DNA of 64,000 nucleotides, from contig NC_052506.1 of NCBI RefSeq assembly GCF_014356525.2, positions 28,797,137-28,861,136 on the forward strand, given 5' to 3'. Below the pieces are notes generated by a model. The model had not been told where the DNA came from. It was given only the letters and a program-made list of their open reading frames with translations, and ran no database searches. Made by a program: the position numbers and the translations under genes. Shown here in pieces: positions 1 through 11,467 of this stretch. Numbering within the stretch: position 1 is the stretch's first letter; every line of letters starts with the position of its first letter. The DNA comes from Nilaparvata lugens. Lineage: Eukaryota; Arthropoda; Insecta; Hemiptera; Delphacidae.

Positions 1-1056
1 ATTCTGTTTTTCACAATTTGAGCTGCAGTAGGGGAGTAGTTGTTCCCGCATATACAGAGTTATCTAATTGCATTGATAAGATGAGAGCTAAGCTCTCTTA
101 TTGCTGAATGGCTGGTCTGATAACAGACAGAAATTACCTTCAAAATAACCCTCCGGTGGTTCGGTACCGATCTGGAACATCATAGAACTTCTTCCTTACC
201 AACACTTGTCACGTTATTTCTTTCAATAACGGGTTGCCCTGCTTGGCTGCAGTCGATAGAGCATGAGTAAAAAATTATATAACTGTTATTGTGGTTCTTA
301 GAATATATATTATACCAATTTCTTACTGGCTCGCCCAGGAGCTCCCGCACTTCTCTGCTCTTGCCGGTTACTGACGTCAGCTGCTCCAATAGTTCACAAT
401 TTCTGTGACTGATTTGTAGAAATTCGCAAGTATAGATGCGAGATTTTGCGCTGCTACAACTTAAAGCTATAAATTTGAGACTCTTCTGGTCGAATTTAAT
501 GATATTGGATAATTTATATAAACCTCTGGAACGTTTTATTTCCAAATATTTAACTATCAAGGCTGTATATCGCCGTCTTAACCAACTTATTCAGTGAAGA
601 ATATAGTCGGATGGTAATCTTATTAATACTTCAATACTGGTAACTCGATAGATAAAAATGAGATTGGTCATGCATGGAAGTAGGGAAACAAATAAAGGAT
701 ACACCATGAAGATTTATATACGTATATTACACAAATTACCAACGAATAAATGAATATGGACGATATAGAGCAACAAGCAAAAATAGTAAAAATAAGAACA
801 AAATATATCAAAAAGAAAGTACCGTATCACAGATTAGCTCACTAGTTTTTTAGCACGAAACGTTACCATGTGCTTTATAAATCATCAATCATATGCATTT
901 ATTTTATGCAGCTCAGATATCGACTTGCTGCTGCCTGTCGATTTGAATCTCATATATATCTTCTTTCCAAAAATAATAAAAATAATAAATTGATAAATTA
1001 TAAATCTCGAATATAATAATCCGTATATCTCTTTCCTGTACAGGGCTACTTGTAAT

Positions 1057-2408
1057 ATAAATGTAAAGAAAATAAAAATCTCAGTACCCTTTTTTTAAAA
1101 TATTTCATCACAACATGTTTCAAAACATTTAAACCCAAAATTTACAGTCCTTCTCCTTCTTCTTCACGTGCCTGCTCCGTTTCGGATGTTGGCGATCATA
1201 ATGGCTATCCTGATTTTGTCGACGGCGCTACGGAACAGCTCTGCAGATGACTGGTGAAACCATAGCCTCAGATTTGCCAGCCATGAAATTCTCCTTCTGC
1301 CAGGTCCCCTTTTTCCGTTGATTTTTCCTTGAAGGATCTCTTGCAGAAGTCTGTATCTTGAGCTATTCCTCATAATGTGGCCGAGGTATTGGAGTTTTCT
1401 ACTTTTAATGGTATTCAGGAGCTCCGGTTCTTTATTCATTCTCCTGAGAACCTCTTAATTAGTAACTTTTTGCGTCCAGGATATTTTCAACATTCTTCTG
1501 TACAGCAAGAGTTCAAAAGCTTCAATCTTTACCATTGTTTCTTTTGTGAGGGTCCATGCTTCTACCCCATACAACAGAACGGAGAACACATAGCAACGCA
1601 ATAGTCTCAATTTAGTTAATAGAGTAAGGTCGTGACTCTTGTACACCTTACTCAATTTATTGAAGACAACTCTTGCTTTTTCTATGCGGCATCTTATTTC
1701 TTGTGTGTTATTCCATTTCTAATTGATGATGGTACCCAGGTAGTTATAGTGTGAGACTCTTCTATTGCATTTCGATTAATAAAACAATTGTACTCCACCT
1801 ACATTCTCCTTGCTTATTACCATGAGCTTTGTCTTATTAGTGTTGATTTCTAAACCATACTGCAAACTCTTTTCCACCACTCTGTCCATCAACTGTTGCA
1901 GACCTTCAATGGAGTCAGCAAACACAATAGTGTCATCTGCATACCGTATGTTGTTCAATCTTTTGCCATTCACTGATATTCCTTCCTCTTGATCTTCCAG
2001 TGCCTCTCCAAATATACGCTCCGAATACAGATTGAAAAGGATGGGCGACAAGATACATCCTTGTCTAACACCTCGCAAGATTTTCACCTCCTCTGTCTGC
2101 TCATCTCCCACCCTCATAACTGCTGTCTGGTTCCAGTACAAATTGATGATGATGTTCAGGTCTCTTGAGTCAATGCCACTGTCTCTGAGCACTTCTATCA
2201 TCTTATCATGCTATACGCGATCAAATGCTATACAGTCCTAGTTCATAAAAACATATGAATACACTAACATATGATCAAAATAAGAATCTTCCAGTAGTAT
2301 TTATTTATTTAATTCATATCACTTGAAAATGGCATAAATGACCGAAACATGTTATGATAAAATATTTTAAAAAAAGGGTACTGAGATTTTTATTTTCTTT
2401 ACATTTAT
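1057..2408. mobile_element. element with 65-bp terminal inverted repeats enclosing a LINE fragment
   Basis: Positions 1057-1121 and 2344-2408 are reverse complements of each other at 63 of 65 bases. The outer ends read ATAAATGTAAAG and CTTTACATTTAT. The other copy of the host repeat (near 42040-42070) lacks the whole unit, so it is an insertion in R1. The interior is almost entirely a minus-strand LINE reverse-transcriptase fragment. It could be a fold-back or MITE-type DNA element that captured LINE sequence, or a rearrangement. No transposase is seen. A target duplication is not clear; ATCTCTT occurs on both sides at slightly offset positions. Confidence 0.6.
1164..2243 (-). pseudogene. RTE-like non-LTR retrotransposon reverse transcriptase fragment
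   Basis: This is a broken LINE pol read on the minus strand in at least three frames (about 2243-1776, 1655-1455, 1439-1164). The first block carries the RT landmarks AFDRV just before position 2201, then GVRQGCILSPILFNLYSE, then the catalytic YADDTIVFADS box, then NTNKTKLMVIS. The last block has the C-terminal signature KLQYLGHIMR followed by a GKRGPGRRR basic stretch, typical of RTE-type endonuclease/reverse transcriptases of animals. The endonuclease and N-terminal RT parts are absent; similarity stops abruptly near 2243. In-frame stops and frameshifts make it dead. Clade assignment rests on the C-terminal signature and could be a related LINE group. Confidence 0.8.
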
Positions 2409-3017
2409 CTCTTAGTATATTTCTCAGGGCTTAAGGTTCGCCCTCTGGTGGGAATGGATAAATTAATTCATCCAGTGAACATGAGCTACATTTATATCTT
2501 TATAATTTGCTAATAAAATTGATGATAGAGTGAGCATATGTATTACAACATCAAATGTGAATATTCCTTTCATCCGTGCCTCTTTAGACATATAAATTTG
2601 ATATAATTCATAACTAATAAAATATATTTTTTGTACTTTCTACGACTTGCCCAAGTTTTATATTAATTCGATATTTATAACCTTTCGACTAGCTAGCTTT
2701 TTATATTTTTATTTCACTCGAAGCACTGAGGGCGCCCTAAATTAATATATTTCGATAATTTCCACTCACGTGCTGAAATTCCTAAGATGATGGTGGCGAT
2801 CCGAATTTCCTGTCGTCCTGGATTTTCTGGTGGCTGAAGTCGTCATCTCCAAGGGAATAAATAAATATCTAAATGACTTACGCTTTAATATAGCATCACT
2901 AAGTCTTATACAAATTAATTTATGAATTTAAACTTTAAATCTCTCAAACGTACAATTTAACAAAAGGGACTTGTGCTCTTTAAAAATTTAGTGGCGTTCC
3001 AAGGCGGCGTCTTAACA

Positions 3018-3426
3018 CACTTCATTATAACATGTATTACTTTGATTATTTTTGGTTTGATAGTATAGCCTATAATTATATAGATACATTTTTTTAATGT
3101 ATTTACTTTGTTTTTCTGTTTTAATTTTCATTCAGCTGGTATTGATTGAGTGATAGAATCTGTTATTGCTTGTTGTTAATGCTGCAGTAATTATTTTCTA
3201 TTTTTTTATTGTAGTTTAATATTCTTCATTTCATTATAATTAGTATTAATTATAATTAATATTTTATTGTAATCTCATTACCTATTTAATTCTAAGTTCT
3301 TAGAATATTTATCTTTAGTTTTTACATTCTATTATTTTTGTGATGTTATGTTTTGTTGTAATGTGCAATGGGTCTTACTAGACCTAGCACTCAATGAAAA
3401 ATCAATCAATCAATCAATCAATCAAT
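3018..3426 (+). mobile_element. LINE 3' tail with (AATC)n end
   Basis: This block is missing from the corresponding place in the second R1 copy (near 42610). It is AT-rich and non-coding and ends in about eight AATC units at 3394-3426, preceded by a short GGGTCTTACTAGACC palindrome. A simple tandem tail of this sort is what 5'-truncated CR1/jockey-group LINEs leave behind. No protein part is present, so the class is inferred only from the tail. Confidence 0.4.
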
Positions 3427-3515
3427 CTGGCAGGCAAGTGGGCTCTGATCCACCCCTATTTTCTACAATCATACCTCCGACTTACAAATTTGCATATATT
3501 TAAATATTCAGTTAC

Positions 3516-4452
3516 TAGGCCATTAAAAAGATCAAATGGTCCGTGGCAATCTGCTAAGTTATTACCTATATCTTAGGTATTATATGTTATTATTACTCGG
3601 ACCACATCCGATACATAAACTGAGTAGTGATAACTTATAAATTCTTATCATTTATATAAATATCTATAGCTAAATTGAATCGGCCCATTATTGCCGCCCA
3701 TCAACTACTGCAATTTGATTGGTTCATCCAAAATTCATAAATGTATCCATGCGCCTACTGAATATCATACTTCCTTAATATTTTTATTTATTTTATGTGT
3801 TTTGTACATGCTCATTACATATAATAAATTTGTATGAATTTTTTAAGTTGTTTTTCCATTTACAACAAGTTGCCATGTGGTTACCAAATCCTCTAGTTGA
3901 ATACTATTTGTTTATAACAAAAATTTGCCAAGGTGTCTGGCTAGATTTCAAATTACACGGCTTGATCGATTATTAGGTTGCCGACCAGTAGGTATTATAG
4001 CCTAACCTCAAAATCCCAATATTTTATATAATATAATAAATAGCAAATAAAATTCTTTCCTATTTGGCTGTTCTAATTTTAGCCAGGAGACCCGTTATTA
4101 TCTAATCTTTCACTTGTTGCTATCACACCCGGCGATAATAGAGCAGCTGTTTGCTCGAGACCTATAAAATCCTTTCAATTAGCGATTTTGCTTGCTTATT
4201 CAAATTTAATTTATTACACACTATAGAGTCACTCGCAATTACGAGAAAGGTTTAATTTGTATGCTTTGTATATATTGGATTTGGTGCTAGTCATTGCATT
4301 TTCGATAATTTATTCTTCTCTTTCTGCGACAGCTAGCAGTAGAGGGCTGACAACCAGTCTATTCAACTACATAATATGACTATAAAAATTAATTGAAGAA
4401 GGCCGTGATCGAAAACAAGTTGCTAGCTTGAAGAAACATCACAACATGCTAT
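3516..4452. other. no gene recognised
   Basis: AT-rich sequence with short ORFs only. I see no motif, RNA gene or repeat partner elsewhere in the window. Confidence 0.5.
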
Positions 4453-4487
4453 TTTTACTTTCCTTGCCCTATTACCATAGGTAAGGA

Positions 4488-6665
4488 TATGGTAAGGTAT
4501 ATGAGCTCCAGTCATAGTTTACCATCTTCTGCGGTTTTTTATAAGTTTTTCAGTACTTTGATGTATCATTTTGACATTACATGTCCTAAAAGGCATTCAA
4601 GTACAAGACGAAATTCCAACACTCTAAGATCAAAGAAAAGTAAGAACTCATGGTTCACTATGGAGCTTGCGTCAATGCGTCTTAATTTAATGTCAGCCTA
4701 TGATTCTTTCAGGGTCTTGGGTACGCTTCAGGCTGGTTGCGATTATAGGGTCTTGAGGGGGAGGTACAGAGAGGCAATTAGAGTGGCAAAGCTGAATTAC
4801 AACTGCAGAGTGATAGACAACTCATCTAATAAATGCAGAGCAGCCTGGTCAATCATAAACAAACTGAGGCCTGGAAAAAGTAGGAGGAACATAGCTCCAA
4901 TTCATCCAGATACCTTTGCACAGTTTTTTGCACATTGTGTGGGAGAAATAAGAAGAGGGATTAGGCAGACTGATGTCTCTTTTGGAGAGCTTTTAAGTAG
5001 TTGCCCTGTCTCCACTGCTAGCTTCAATTGGAAGCTCATCACTCCTGAGGATGTAAGTAGAGTAATAAGGAATCTGAAATCATCAAGATCCAGGGACTTT
5101 TATGATTTCTCCAACTCTCTTATGAAGGAAATTGGTGAGTGGGTTGCTGAGCCGTTGTCAATGTGCATTAATGCCTGCCTCAGAGAAGGAGTGTTTCCAG
5201 ATTTCCTCAAGATTGCCCGAGTGTGTCCGATTTTCAAGAAGGGTAACAGAGAGGATCCAGCAGACTACCGGCCAATATCGCTCATACCTGTCTTGGCCAA
5301 GGTTTTTGAGTGTATTGTTTCGGAGCAGCTGAGTTTTTCTCTTGAGAACAAGGGCATCTTCACGGGCTCCCAATATGGTTTTCGTAGAGGTAGATCAACA
5401 ACCAATGCCATTGATGCTCTTGTCACGGACATACTCAATGAATTTGAGAAGAAGGGTTTTGCCTGGGGTACCTTTTGTGACTTGAGTCGGGCATTTGATT
5501 GTGTCAGTCACAAGATTCTGATTAAGAAACTGAATTACTTCGGCATCCAGGTACAGCTTTAAATTTGATTTGCTCCTACCTTTGTAACAGGAAACAGACG
5601 GTTGAGATTCATGGAAAATGGTCACCTACAGTGAGTGTTGAATGTGGAGTTCCTCAGGGCTCCATTCTTGGGCCTCTGCTTTTTTGATAGCTGTGAATGA
5701 CTTACCTTATAATGTGGATGCCAATACATATATCTATGCAGACGACACTACTCTGATAAATACTGGTCGTGATATTCTGTCAGTTGGTGAAGGGGCTACT
5801 AATGCAATGACACAGGTTTCTGATTGGTTTGCAGCTAATGGTTTTCTATTGAACCAAGCCAAGACACAGACAGTTGTATTCAGTTTAAGACCATATGTGA
5901 GCGACCCCTCAATTTCTAATAAGGCCAGATTTCTTGGACTGACGGTGGATAACGATCTGTCTTGGGCTCCTCATATTGATACGGTTTTAGATAGGTTGTC
6001 TCGAGTGAACTTCCTCTTACTGCGTTTGATGTCATGTTTGCCTTTTGAATATGTAAAATCTTCATATTTTGCTCTGTTCCAGTCGGTTCTGTGGTATGGT
6101 CTGGTGTTCTGGGGTAATGCTACCAGGATTGGAGAGGTATTAATAATGCAGAAGAGAGCTATCAGAATAATGAGTAGAGCCGATAGAATAGCCCACTGTA
6201 AGCCACTTTTTGTTGAGCTTGGCATTCTTACGGTAGTGAATCTGTATATATTCAGTAGCCTTGTTCACACTCATAAGTGTAGAGAAACGCTCCAATGTAG
6301 ATCGAACGTTCATGGGATTAATACTCGACATAGTCATGACATCAACATTCCTTTTGTCCGTCTGGAAAGGCTAAGGTCCAGCCATCTGATAATGGGTAGA
6401 CGTTTATTTAATAAATTACCCCTCAAGTTTAGAGACATGAGAACCATAGAGTTCAAAAAAACTCTACATACGTGGCTCTGCGCTAACCCCTTCTATCATG
6501 TTGACGAGTTTTTTGAGCTGCCTGAATCCAGCTTAGACCTGTAATGCTATAAAAACCATTGAAACCATAAAGGAATATTAATTTGACTAGTACTCTATTA
6601 TGTATGTGTTCTAATATTTTGACGTGATCTCATGCATCTATAGATGTTTCATGGATCGAGAAATA

Positions 6666-6702
<37 letters not shown>
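4488..6702 (+). mobile_element. 5'-truncated jockey-group LINE inserted in the Helitron-like element
   Basis: The insertion starts after TAAGGA (4482-4487) and ends in an (ATCT)n tail (about 6664-6702), followed again by AAGGA, a 5-6 bp target duplication. The intact host sequence is known from the other copies (GGTAAGGAAAGTATTGC), so both junctions are exact to within a base or two. Only the 3' half of the LINE is present: most of the RT domain, the C-terminal region and about 120 bp of 3' untranslated DNA. ORF1 and the endonuclease are missing. Confidence 0.8.
4489..6544 (+). pseudogene. jockey/CR1-group LINE reverse transcriptase, frameshifted
   Basis: This is reverse transcriptase of a non-LTR retrotransposon. 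The first frame (4489-5562) carries DPADYRPISLIPVLAKVFE, GSQYGFRRGRSTTNAID and DLSRAFDCVSHKIL. Near 5548-5552 reading must change frame to give a short piece (about 5550-5684) with the conserved GVPQGSILGPLLF box. A second shift at the T run near 5680-5686 leads to 5687-6544, with the intact catalytic YADDTTLIN box and the usual C-terminal 'thumb' text. Both shifts are single-base indels, so the copy is nearly complete over this part but inactive as read. The first ATG lies one base after the truncation point and is not the native start. Confidence 0.85.
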
Positions 6703-6703
<1 letters not shown>

Positions 6704-6798
6704 AGGAAAGTATTGCTTTCCGAAAAATTAAGGTACCCCAATTTCTAAATTTCTATACGTTTCAAGGTCCCCTGAGTCCAAAAAACTGGTTTTTGGGT

Positions 6799-6799
<1 letters not shown>

Positions 6800-6851
<52 letters not shown>
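6800..6851. repeat. (TG)n microsatellite internal to the Helitron-like copy
   Basis: An uninterrupted TG tract that sits in the same internal place as the CA/TG tracts of the other five copies. It is followed by TATGAGTGTATGTGCGTCTG, a conserved flank. Confidence 0.95.
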
Positions 6852-6854
<3 letters not shown>

Positions 6855-7504
6855 AGTGTATGTGCGTCTGTGTACACGATATCTCATCTCCCAATTAACG
6901 GAATGATTTGAAATTTGGAACTTAAGGTCCTTTCACTATAAGGATCCGACACGAACAATTTCGATCAAATGCAATTCAAGATGGCGGCTAAAATTGCGAA
7001 AATGTTGTCAAAAACAGGGTTTTTCGTGATTTTCTCGGAAACGGCTCCAACGATTTTGATCAAATTCATACCTAAAATAGTCATCGATAAGCTCTATCAA
7101 CTACCACAAGTCCCATATCTGTAAAAATTTCAGGAGCTCCGCCCCATCAATGCAGATAGATTCCCAATTATCAGGCTTCAGATACAATTGAAACAAAAAA
7201 AAATCAAGTGGAGTAGATTGAGCATGAAAATCTCTACAATTAATGTTCAGTAACATTTTCACCTAAAATTGAAAATAAGCTTTAAATTCGAGAAAATGTG
7301 ATTATTCAATTGCAAATTATTGTTGATTCTATTAAATCATTCACTATGAAGAGATAGCAGACCTCATGTGTGTCTCCAGCGTTATTGCCCTGTCACCAGC
7401 TGGCTCAAATATTTGAATAGTAGACTTGAGATGCGCGGGATCACTAGCGTCAGTGATCAATTTTCATAACGGCAAGGAAAGTTGTGTGAGTGCGCCACAC
7501 CAGA

Positions 7505-9220
7505 TATTTATTATTCAGAAACTGTAGCCCATTTTGAAAACCATTTTAGTAATATTGTGAAAAGTGTCATAGTAGTTTTGAAAAATAGTAGTTTTAAAAG
7601 TAGTTTGAATGACTTTATAATTATTCAAATTATGGACTTCAAATAATTAGATAACCCATTGCAATGCTTGAGTATGAGTATTGTGTCTCATAGATCATTT
7701 CCAGACTGTAGCAATTAAAGATAACTGCAATTGAAAAATGATTAGAATAGGATTCATTCATCATGTTGTGTTAAATACATGTTCATTTATAAGTATTAAA
7801 GAATTACTGGAATCACTTTGAACAATTAATTACGACATAGCAGTCAGGTATTTATATAAATAAAAGCTATCAGCAGTTCGTAATGGAATCAAACATTGAA
7901 GAGAATTACTGGAATTGGTAAAACAAATTCATGTGGAAGCATGAGGCTGTAAATGTAGTATGAATGAATATTTCATTCTTTGTTATGATAACATAACGAA
8001 CCAGCAGCCTCTTGTTTGAATTGAGAATCAGTTTTCAATCCTCATTGACAAATTTAATCAAGGAACACTATTCATCTGTCGGTTATCGCCATATGAGAAA
8101 TGAGAACATAACATGAGTGTCTAATTGTTTCTGTTCACTCAGATAGTACAGTTACTACAATATCAAGGATGCATCAATGGGCTTATAGAAGCCGTTGGAA
8201 TATCCAACGTCATATAAGCATGAGAAGACAGGCTCTGCTTCCACTTACTATTAAGCACAATGCTAATGTGGTGGTTCCAAGCTAATATCAACTGGAATGC
8301 ATGATGCTGGAGTTGAAGCGCATTCAGTATGTATGACTATTCCCATCATATCTTCCTTGAGCCAAGACTTCATGCGAATTGAGGGCTCAGAGGAAAGTGA
8401 TGTCTCAATAAGTGGTTTTGAAAATACAATGATACCTTCTTCTATCTTTTGTAAAAGGAAAAGCTATCAGAGCACTGCAGTTTTCATTCAATGGAAAAAG
8501 GCTTTCATAGTAGAGGAGGAGATGTATAAATTATTCCAAGTACATATTCCAAAATTTCCATTTGAATTGAAATAGAAATATACTTAATTATGGAGCTCCA
8601 ATTATAAGGTGACATAAAATTGATTTCGTTGACAGTCTCTCATGACATACAGTGTCTCATTGATTTTATTATTTTTCCACAATACCACTGAGACTTTGAA
8701 AATATTTCAGGGTATAATATATACTTTAGAAACGATAGGGTCCTAGTAGTCTACTGTTCCATGAGTTACAGCTACATAATAGAGATTTAATATATTTAAA
8801 TCTATATAAAAATGAAGACTAATACATTTTGAATATAGGGCCTTCATTCGATATTTATGAAGAAATATCTCAAATTGAATTCGCCTGGGTTTAACTCTGG
8901 AGCCTATTCCAATCTCCCTATTGAGTTGTAGATTACTGTACCTGCAAATATATAAACACTTTGCTATAGATGTTCATAATACTTGTGAAAACCTGATTAA
9001 TTAGACATTGATGCCTAGGTGCCTGGGTGGAAAAATCATAAACTGAAATTGAATGAAGGTGAGAGTCATAATATTGTGGGTCATAGCTTATTGCAGGTAA
9101 GTTTCATAGGTTTTACAGAAATGAAAATCAGCTGTTATAACCATTGCGTCAAACAGCCGTCGGTAGATCAGTTTTTCTATTTATTTTCTACTGATTCACA
9201 AAAATTTAATTCTAATAATA
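7505..9220. other. no gene recognised
   Basis: Low-repeat AT-rich DNA. The longest reading is 92 codons at 8297-8575 (plus), with ordinary composition and no motif I recognise. I see no splice-bounded coding segment. It may be intronic or intergenic. Confidence 0.5.
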
Positions 9221-9373
9221 ATGCCGCGGTGCGAACGACGTCCAAACTTGGGTCGCAGAACTCGAAAAGCTGTAAATTTAGAATATGCACGAGAAAATCA
9301 GCAGCAAGGATATATGCTATTCAATTTCCCAGCAAGCTGCATTAAACTATATCATAGAGAAACAATAGCTTAA
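9221..9373 (+). pseudogene. short ORF resembling the N-terminus of a Helitron Rep/helicase protein
   Basis: A 50-codon ORF starts with ATG at 9221 and opens MPRCERRPNLGRRTRKAV, followed by ARENQQQ. A Met-Pro-Arg start with a LGRRTR basic box is common at the N-termini of insect Helitron helicase-like proteins; this is from memory and was not searched. The helicase and Rep domains are absent. The reading frame runs into the inverted-repeat element at 9353-9617 and stops there, so its 3' part was cut off or displaced. It could equally be a chance basic peptide. Confidence 0.3.
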
Positions 9374-9617
9374 GTGGATATCCTATGATATAGGGCGTTT
9401 GTGTCGCAACTTTTACTGTTATCTCAAGCTGATAGTCCACGTAGTTCTTTCCTGTGAAGCTTTATGACACTGGTTGTCTCTCATATTGTGCCGTTCATAC
9501 ACTCTTACCCGGTCAAAACTGTAAAAATCGACAGTAATCAGCTTGAGATAACAGTAAAAGTTGCGACATAAATGCCCTATACCATGGGATATCTACTTAC
9601 GCTATTTTTTCTCTATG
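9353..9617. mobile_element. hAT-like MITE with 7-8 bp target duplication
   Basis: The ends 9353-9432 and 9537-9617 are imperfect inverted repeats of about 80 bp (outer CATAGAGAAAC, inner ATCAGCTTGAGATAACAG). ACTATAT(C) flanks the element on both sides (before 9353 and after 9617), giving a 7-8 bp duplication depending on where the terminal C is placed. Length, inverted repeats and duplication size fit a hAT-type MITE. There is no coding capacity. Confidence 0.7.
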
Positions 9618-9654
9618 ACTATATCTAAAAATACCAACTGCTGTACAACTAACT

Positions 9655-9992
9655 AAGCATATAGGAAGTCCATATTGAGATATAAAATACTGATTGTCGG
9701 ATAATTTTCATAAAAATATAGTGATGCATCAGATTAAGCTAAGACTAAGCACACCTGAGGAGGCGCGGCTTGGTGATAAAAAGTGTTGATCTCATGGAGA
9801 TTGCCTTATCACACCATTCCACGCCATGTCCGATTCAGTGAGTGTGAGTTCTTCCATTCAAACCAATATAAGCAAGAAGCACCTAGATGCAAAATGCCGC
9901 ATCGCGCCTCCTAAGGTGTGCATCCAGCTAAAGTTTGTCATGAGATGCATTAACTATTTGGCGGTACGAAGTTCGCCGGGCCAGCTAGTTTA
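9655..9992 (-). repeat. dispersed repeat R15, fragment in reverse orientation
   Basis: The reverse complement contains GGCGAACTTCGTACCGCC, CTGACAATCA-type and GGACTTCCTAT.TGCTTAG blocks that also occur at 13446-13677 and 14990-15190. About 200 bp of unrelated sequence lies between the two conserved parts. Non-coding; the 75-codon plus-strand reading at 9826-10053 overlaps it and is not a gene. Confidence 0.6.
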
Positions 9993-10778
9993 TGATATAA
10001 AAGCAATTTTTCAATCATTAGTCGTTTCCAGGACTTTTTTGTTACAGAATTAATAATATACTAATGAATAATGTTAGATTGTAATGTTAAGTTGTATACC
10101 ATATTTATTTTTAATCATCATTGTTGATGAAGACCATGTCTCCAGTTGATGAAGACACATGGGTACTAGGTTGTTCACTTTGACGATTGATAGAGATTTA
10201 TAAATGAGCGTGAAAGAGAAACGCTAGTGTGTCGTGATACTGAGTAACGGTGACATGTGCGAGGCCATACTCTCGTATACACCAGTAGTTCGTTAGCATC
10301 AGCTGTCATGTAAAAGTTGATGCAATATTCAAATCAGAAAGCTCACACTCTGACGTTGAGCCTGCATTGTCAAACAGATGAACATAACATGGAGCTAAGA
10401 GCATCACTTGTAATCAAAGTGAAATGCAAGAAGCCGAATGTCTCTCCAGCGTTACAAACGTCACAACAGTCCTGCTTTCCCTTCACACTGAATACTGTCA
10501 TTAAATTATAGCGAGGTCAGAAATAACTTCTTCTCATAACTTTTGTAAAGCTTATAGTTTTGTTATCATCCTGTGTTCAAAGTATTCAAGTTGGATCAGC
10601 CAAGATTTCAATAATCGAAAATTTTGACTATGACGTATTATGAAAATTTGAGAGAAAAAATCGGAAACTTTTATTGTCTGGAAACTAATAAAAAAGAATT
10701 GATATGAATCATAATCTACTCAATGGTAAAAATCAGTGGAGGCCGTTTTAACTGTTGCCTGTTGTTCTGCAATCATTG
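9993..10778. other. no gene recognised
   Basis: AT-rich, short ORFs only (64 codons at 10317-10511, plus). No motif or repeat partner noticed. Confidence 0.45.
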
Positions 10779-11467
10779 TTGACCGAGCGAAGTGAGGTCT
10801 AAGATTCAAGTCGACGGTTTGGCATTTCTCTTTATGTTTATATGTTGCGCATTTACGGCGAAACACGGTAATAGATTTTCATGGAATTTGACAGGCATGT
10901 TCCTTTTCAAATTGCGCGTCGACGTATATACAAGGTTTTTGGAAATTTTGCATTCCAAGGATAATACAAGAGGAAAAAGGAGCCTCCTTCATACGCCAAT
11001 ATTAGAGTAAAAATCAGACTATAGAATTATTCATCATAAATCAGCTGTCGAGTGGATTATAAACTGCATGTCATGACGCATGCAATTCAATATATCAATG
11101 TAACGGTAAAAAATCAGCAGCTGTGTAGACTATTAATTGCATGCCTCATTAAATGCAGTTTTTATGCAATATTAAATGAACTATTGATTACGTGCAATAA
11201 CGCATGCAATTAATAACTAAAATAACATAGTATTGTCTCTCGAACTGTCTCTGCTTTGAACTCGTGCTGTCCTGTTGCAAGTATGTCTTGAAGGAGATTT
11301 GCTTTTGATGTTAGCATTTAGATACACCAACCTCAACAGCCATTAGCCGTTTACACACCGATATCTCGCCGACACGACATACAGACAGGATTTACTCTGA
11401 TGGACAGTATAAGAGGAGACTGCGGTTTATAACTGCGCGAGGTCTTCTGTTCACAGAACTACTAGTT
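10779..11467 (+). repeat. dispersed repeat R-P, most complete copy
   Basis: It begins at GACCGAGCGAAGTGAGGTCT and ends near TCACAGAACTACTAG. The first part is repeated at 14066-14125 and 41012-41087, the middle (10832-11008) at 20121-20297, the segment after 11009 at 33656 onward, and the terminal motif at 33790-33812 and 50930-50955. Positions 11005-11012 (GTAAAAATC) represent the empty site of the Helitron-like insertion found at 20298-33655. No protein is evident. Confidence 0.65.

Larger units (their letters stand above)
208..3515. repeat. dispersed repeat R1, copy 1 (interrupted)
   Basis: This stretch aligns by eye, with moderate divergence, to 41088-42720. Shared landmarks are the GCCCTGC..GGC.GCAGTCG.TAGAGC block (near 235 and 41113), GTGACTGATTTG (near 402 and 41282), CTCAGGGCTT (near 2426 and 42062), GAAGCACTGAGGG and GGCAAGTGGGC. 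It carries no credible gene of its own; the 126-residue minus-strand reading at 180-560 lies inside it and is treated as chance. It is interrupted by the inverted-repeat element at 1057-2408 and by a LINE tail near 3018-3426, both absent from the second copy. The class is unknown. The outer edges are where similarity fades and are approximate. Confidence 0.7.
4453..7504 (-). mobile_element. Helitron-like non-autonomous element, copy 1, split by a LINE
   Basis: The hairpin end lies at 4453-4487 and the rest at 6703-7504. Reading the element from its TCTGGTGTGG end (7504) to its GTAAAA end (4453), it has ACTTTCCTTGCC about 21 bp inside the first end, an internal (TG)n/(CA)n tract (6800-6851), and then GGAAAGCAATACTTTCC and the complement GGCAAGGAAAGT at the second end. 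Other copies are at 20298-33655, 33823-34337, 59731-60666, 61163-62040 and 62890-63448. The consensus reads across the LINE insertion with AAGGA on both sides. No protein is encoded. Confidence 0.75.
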
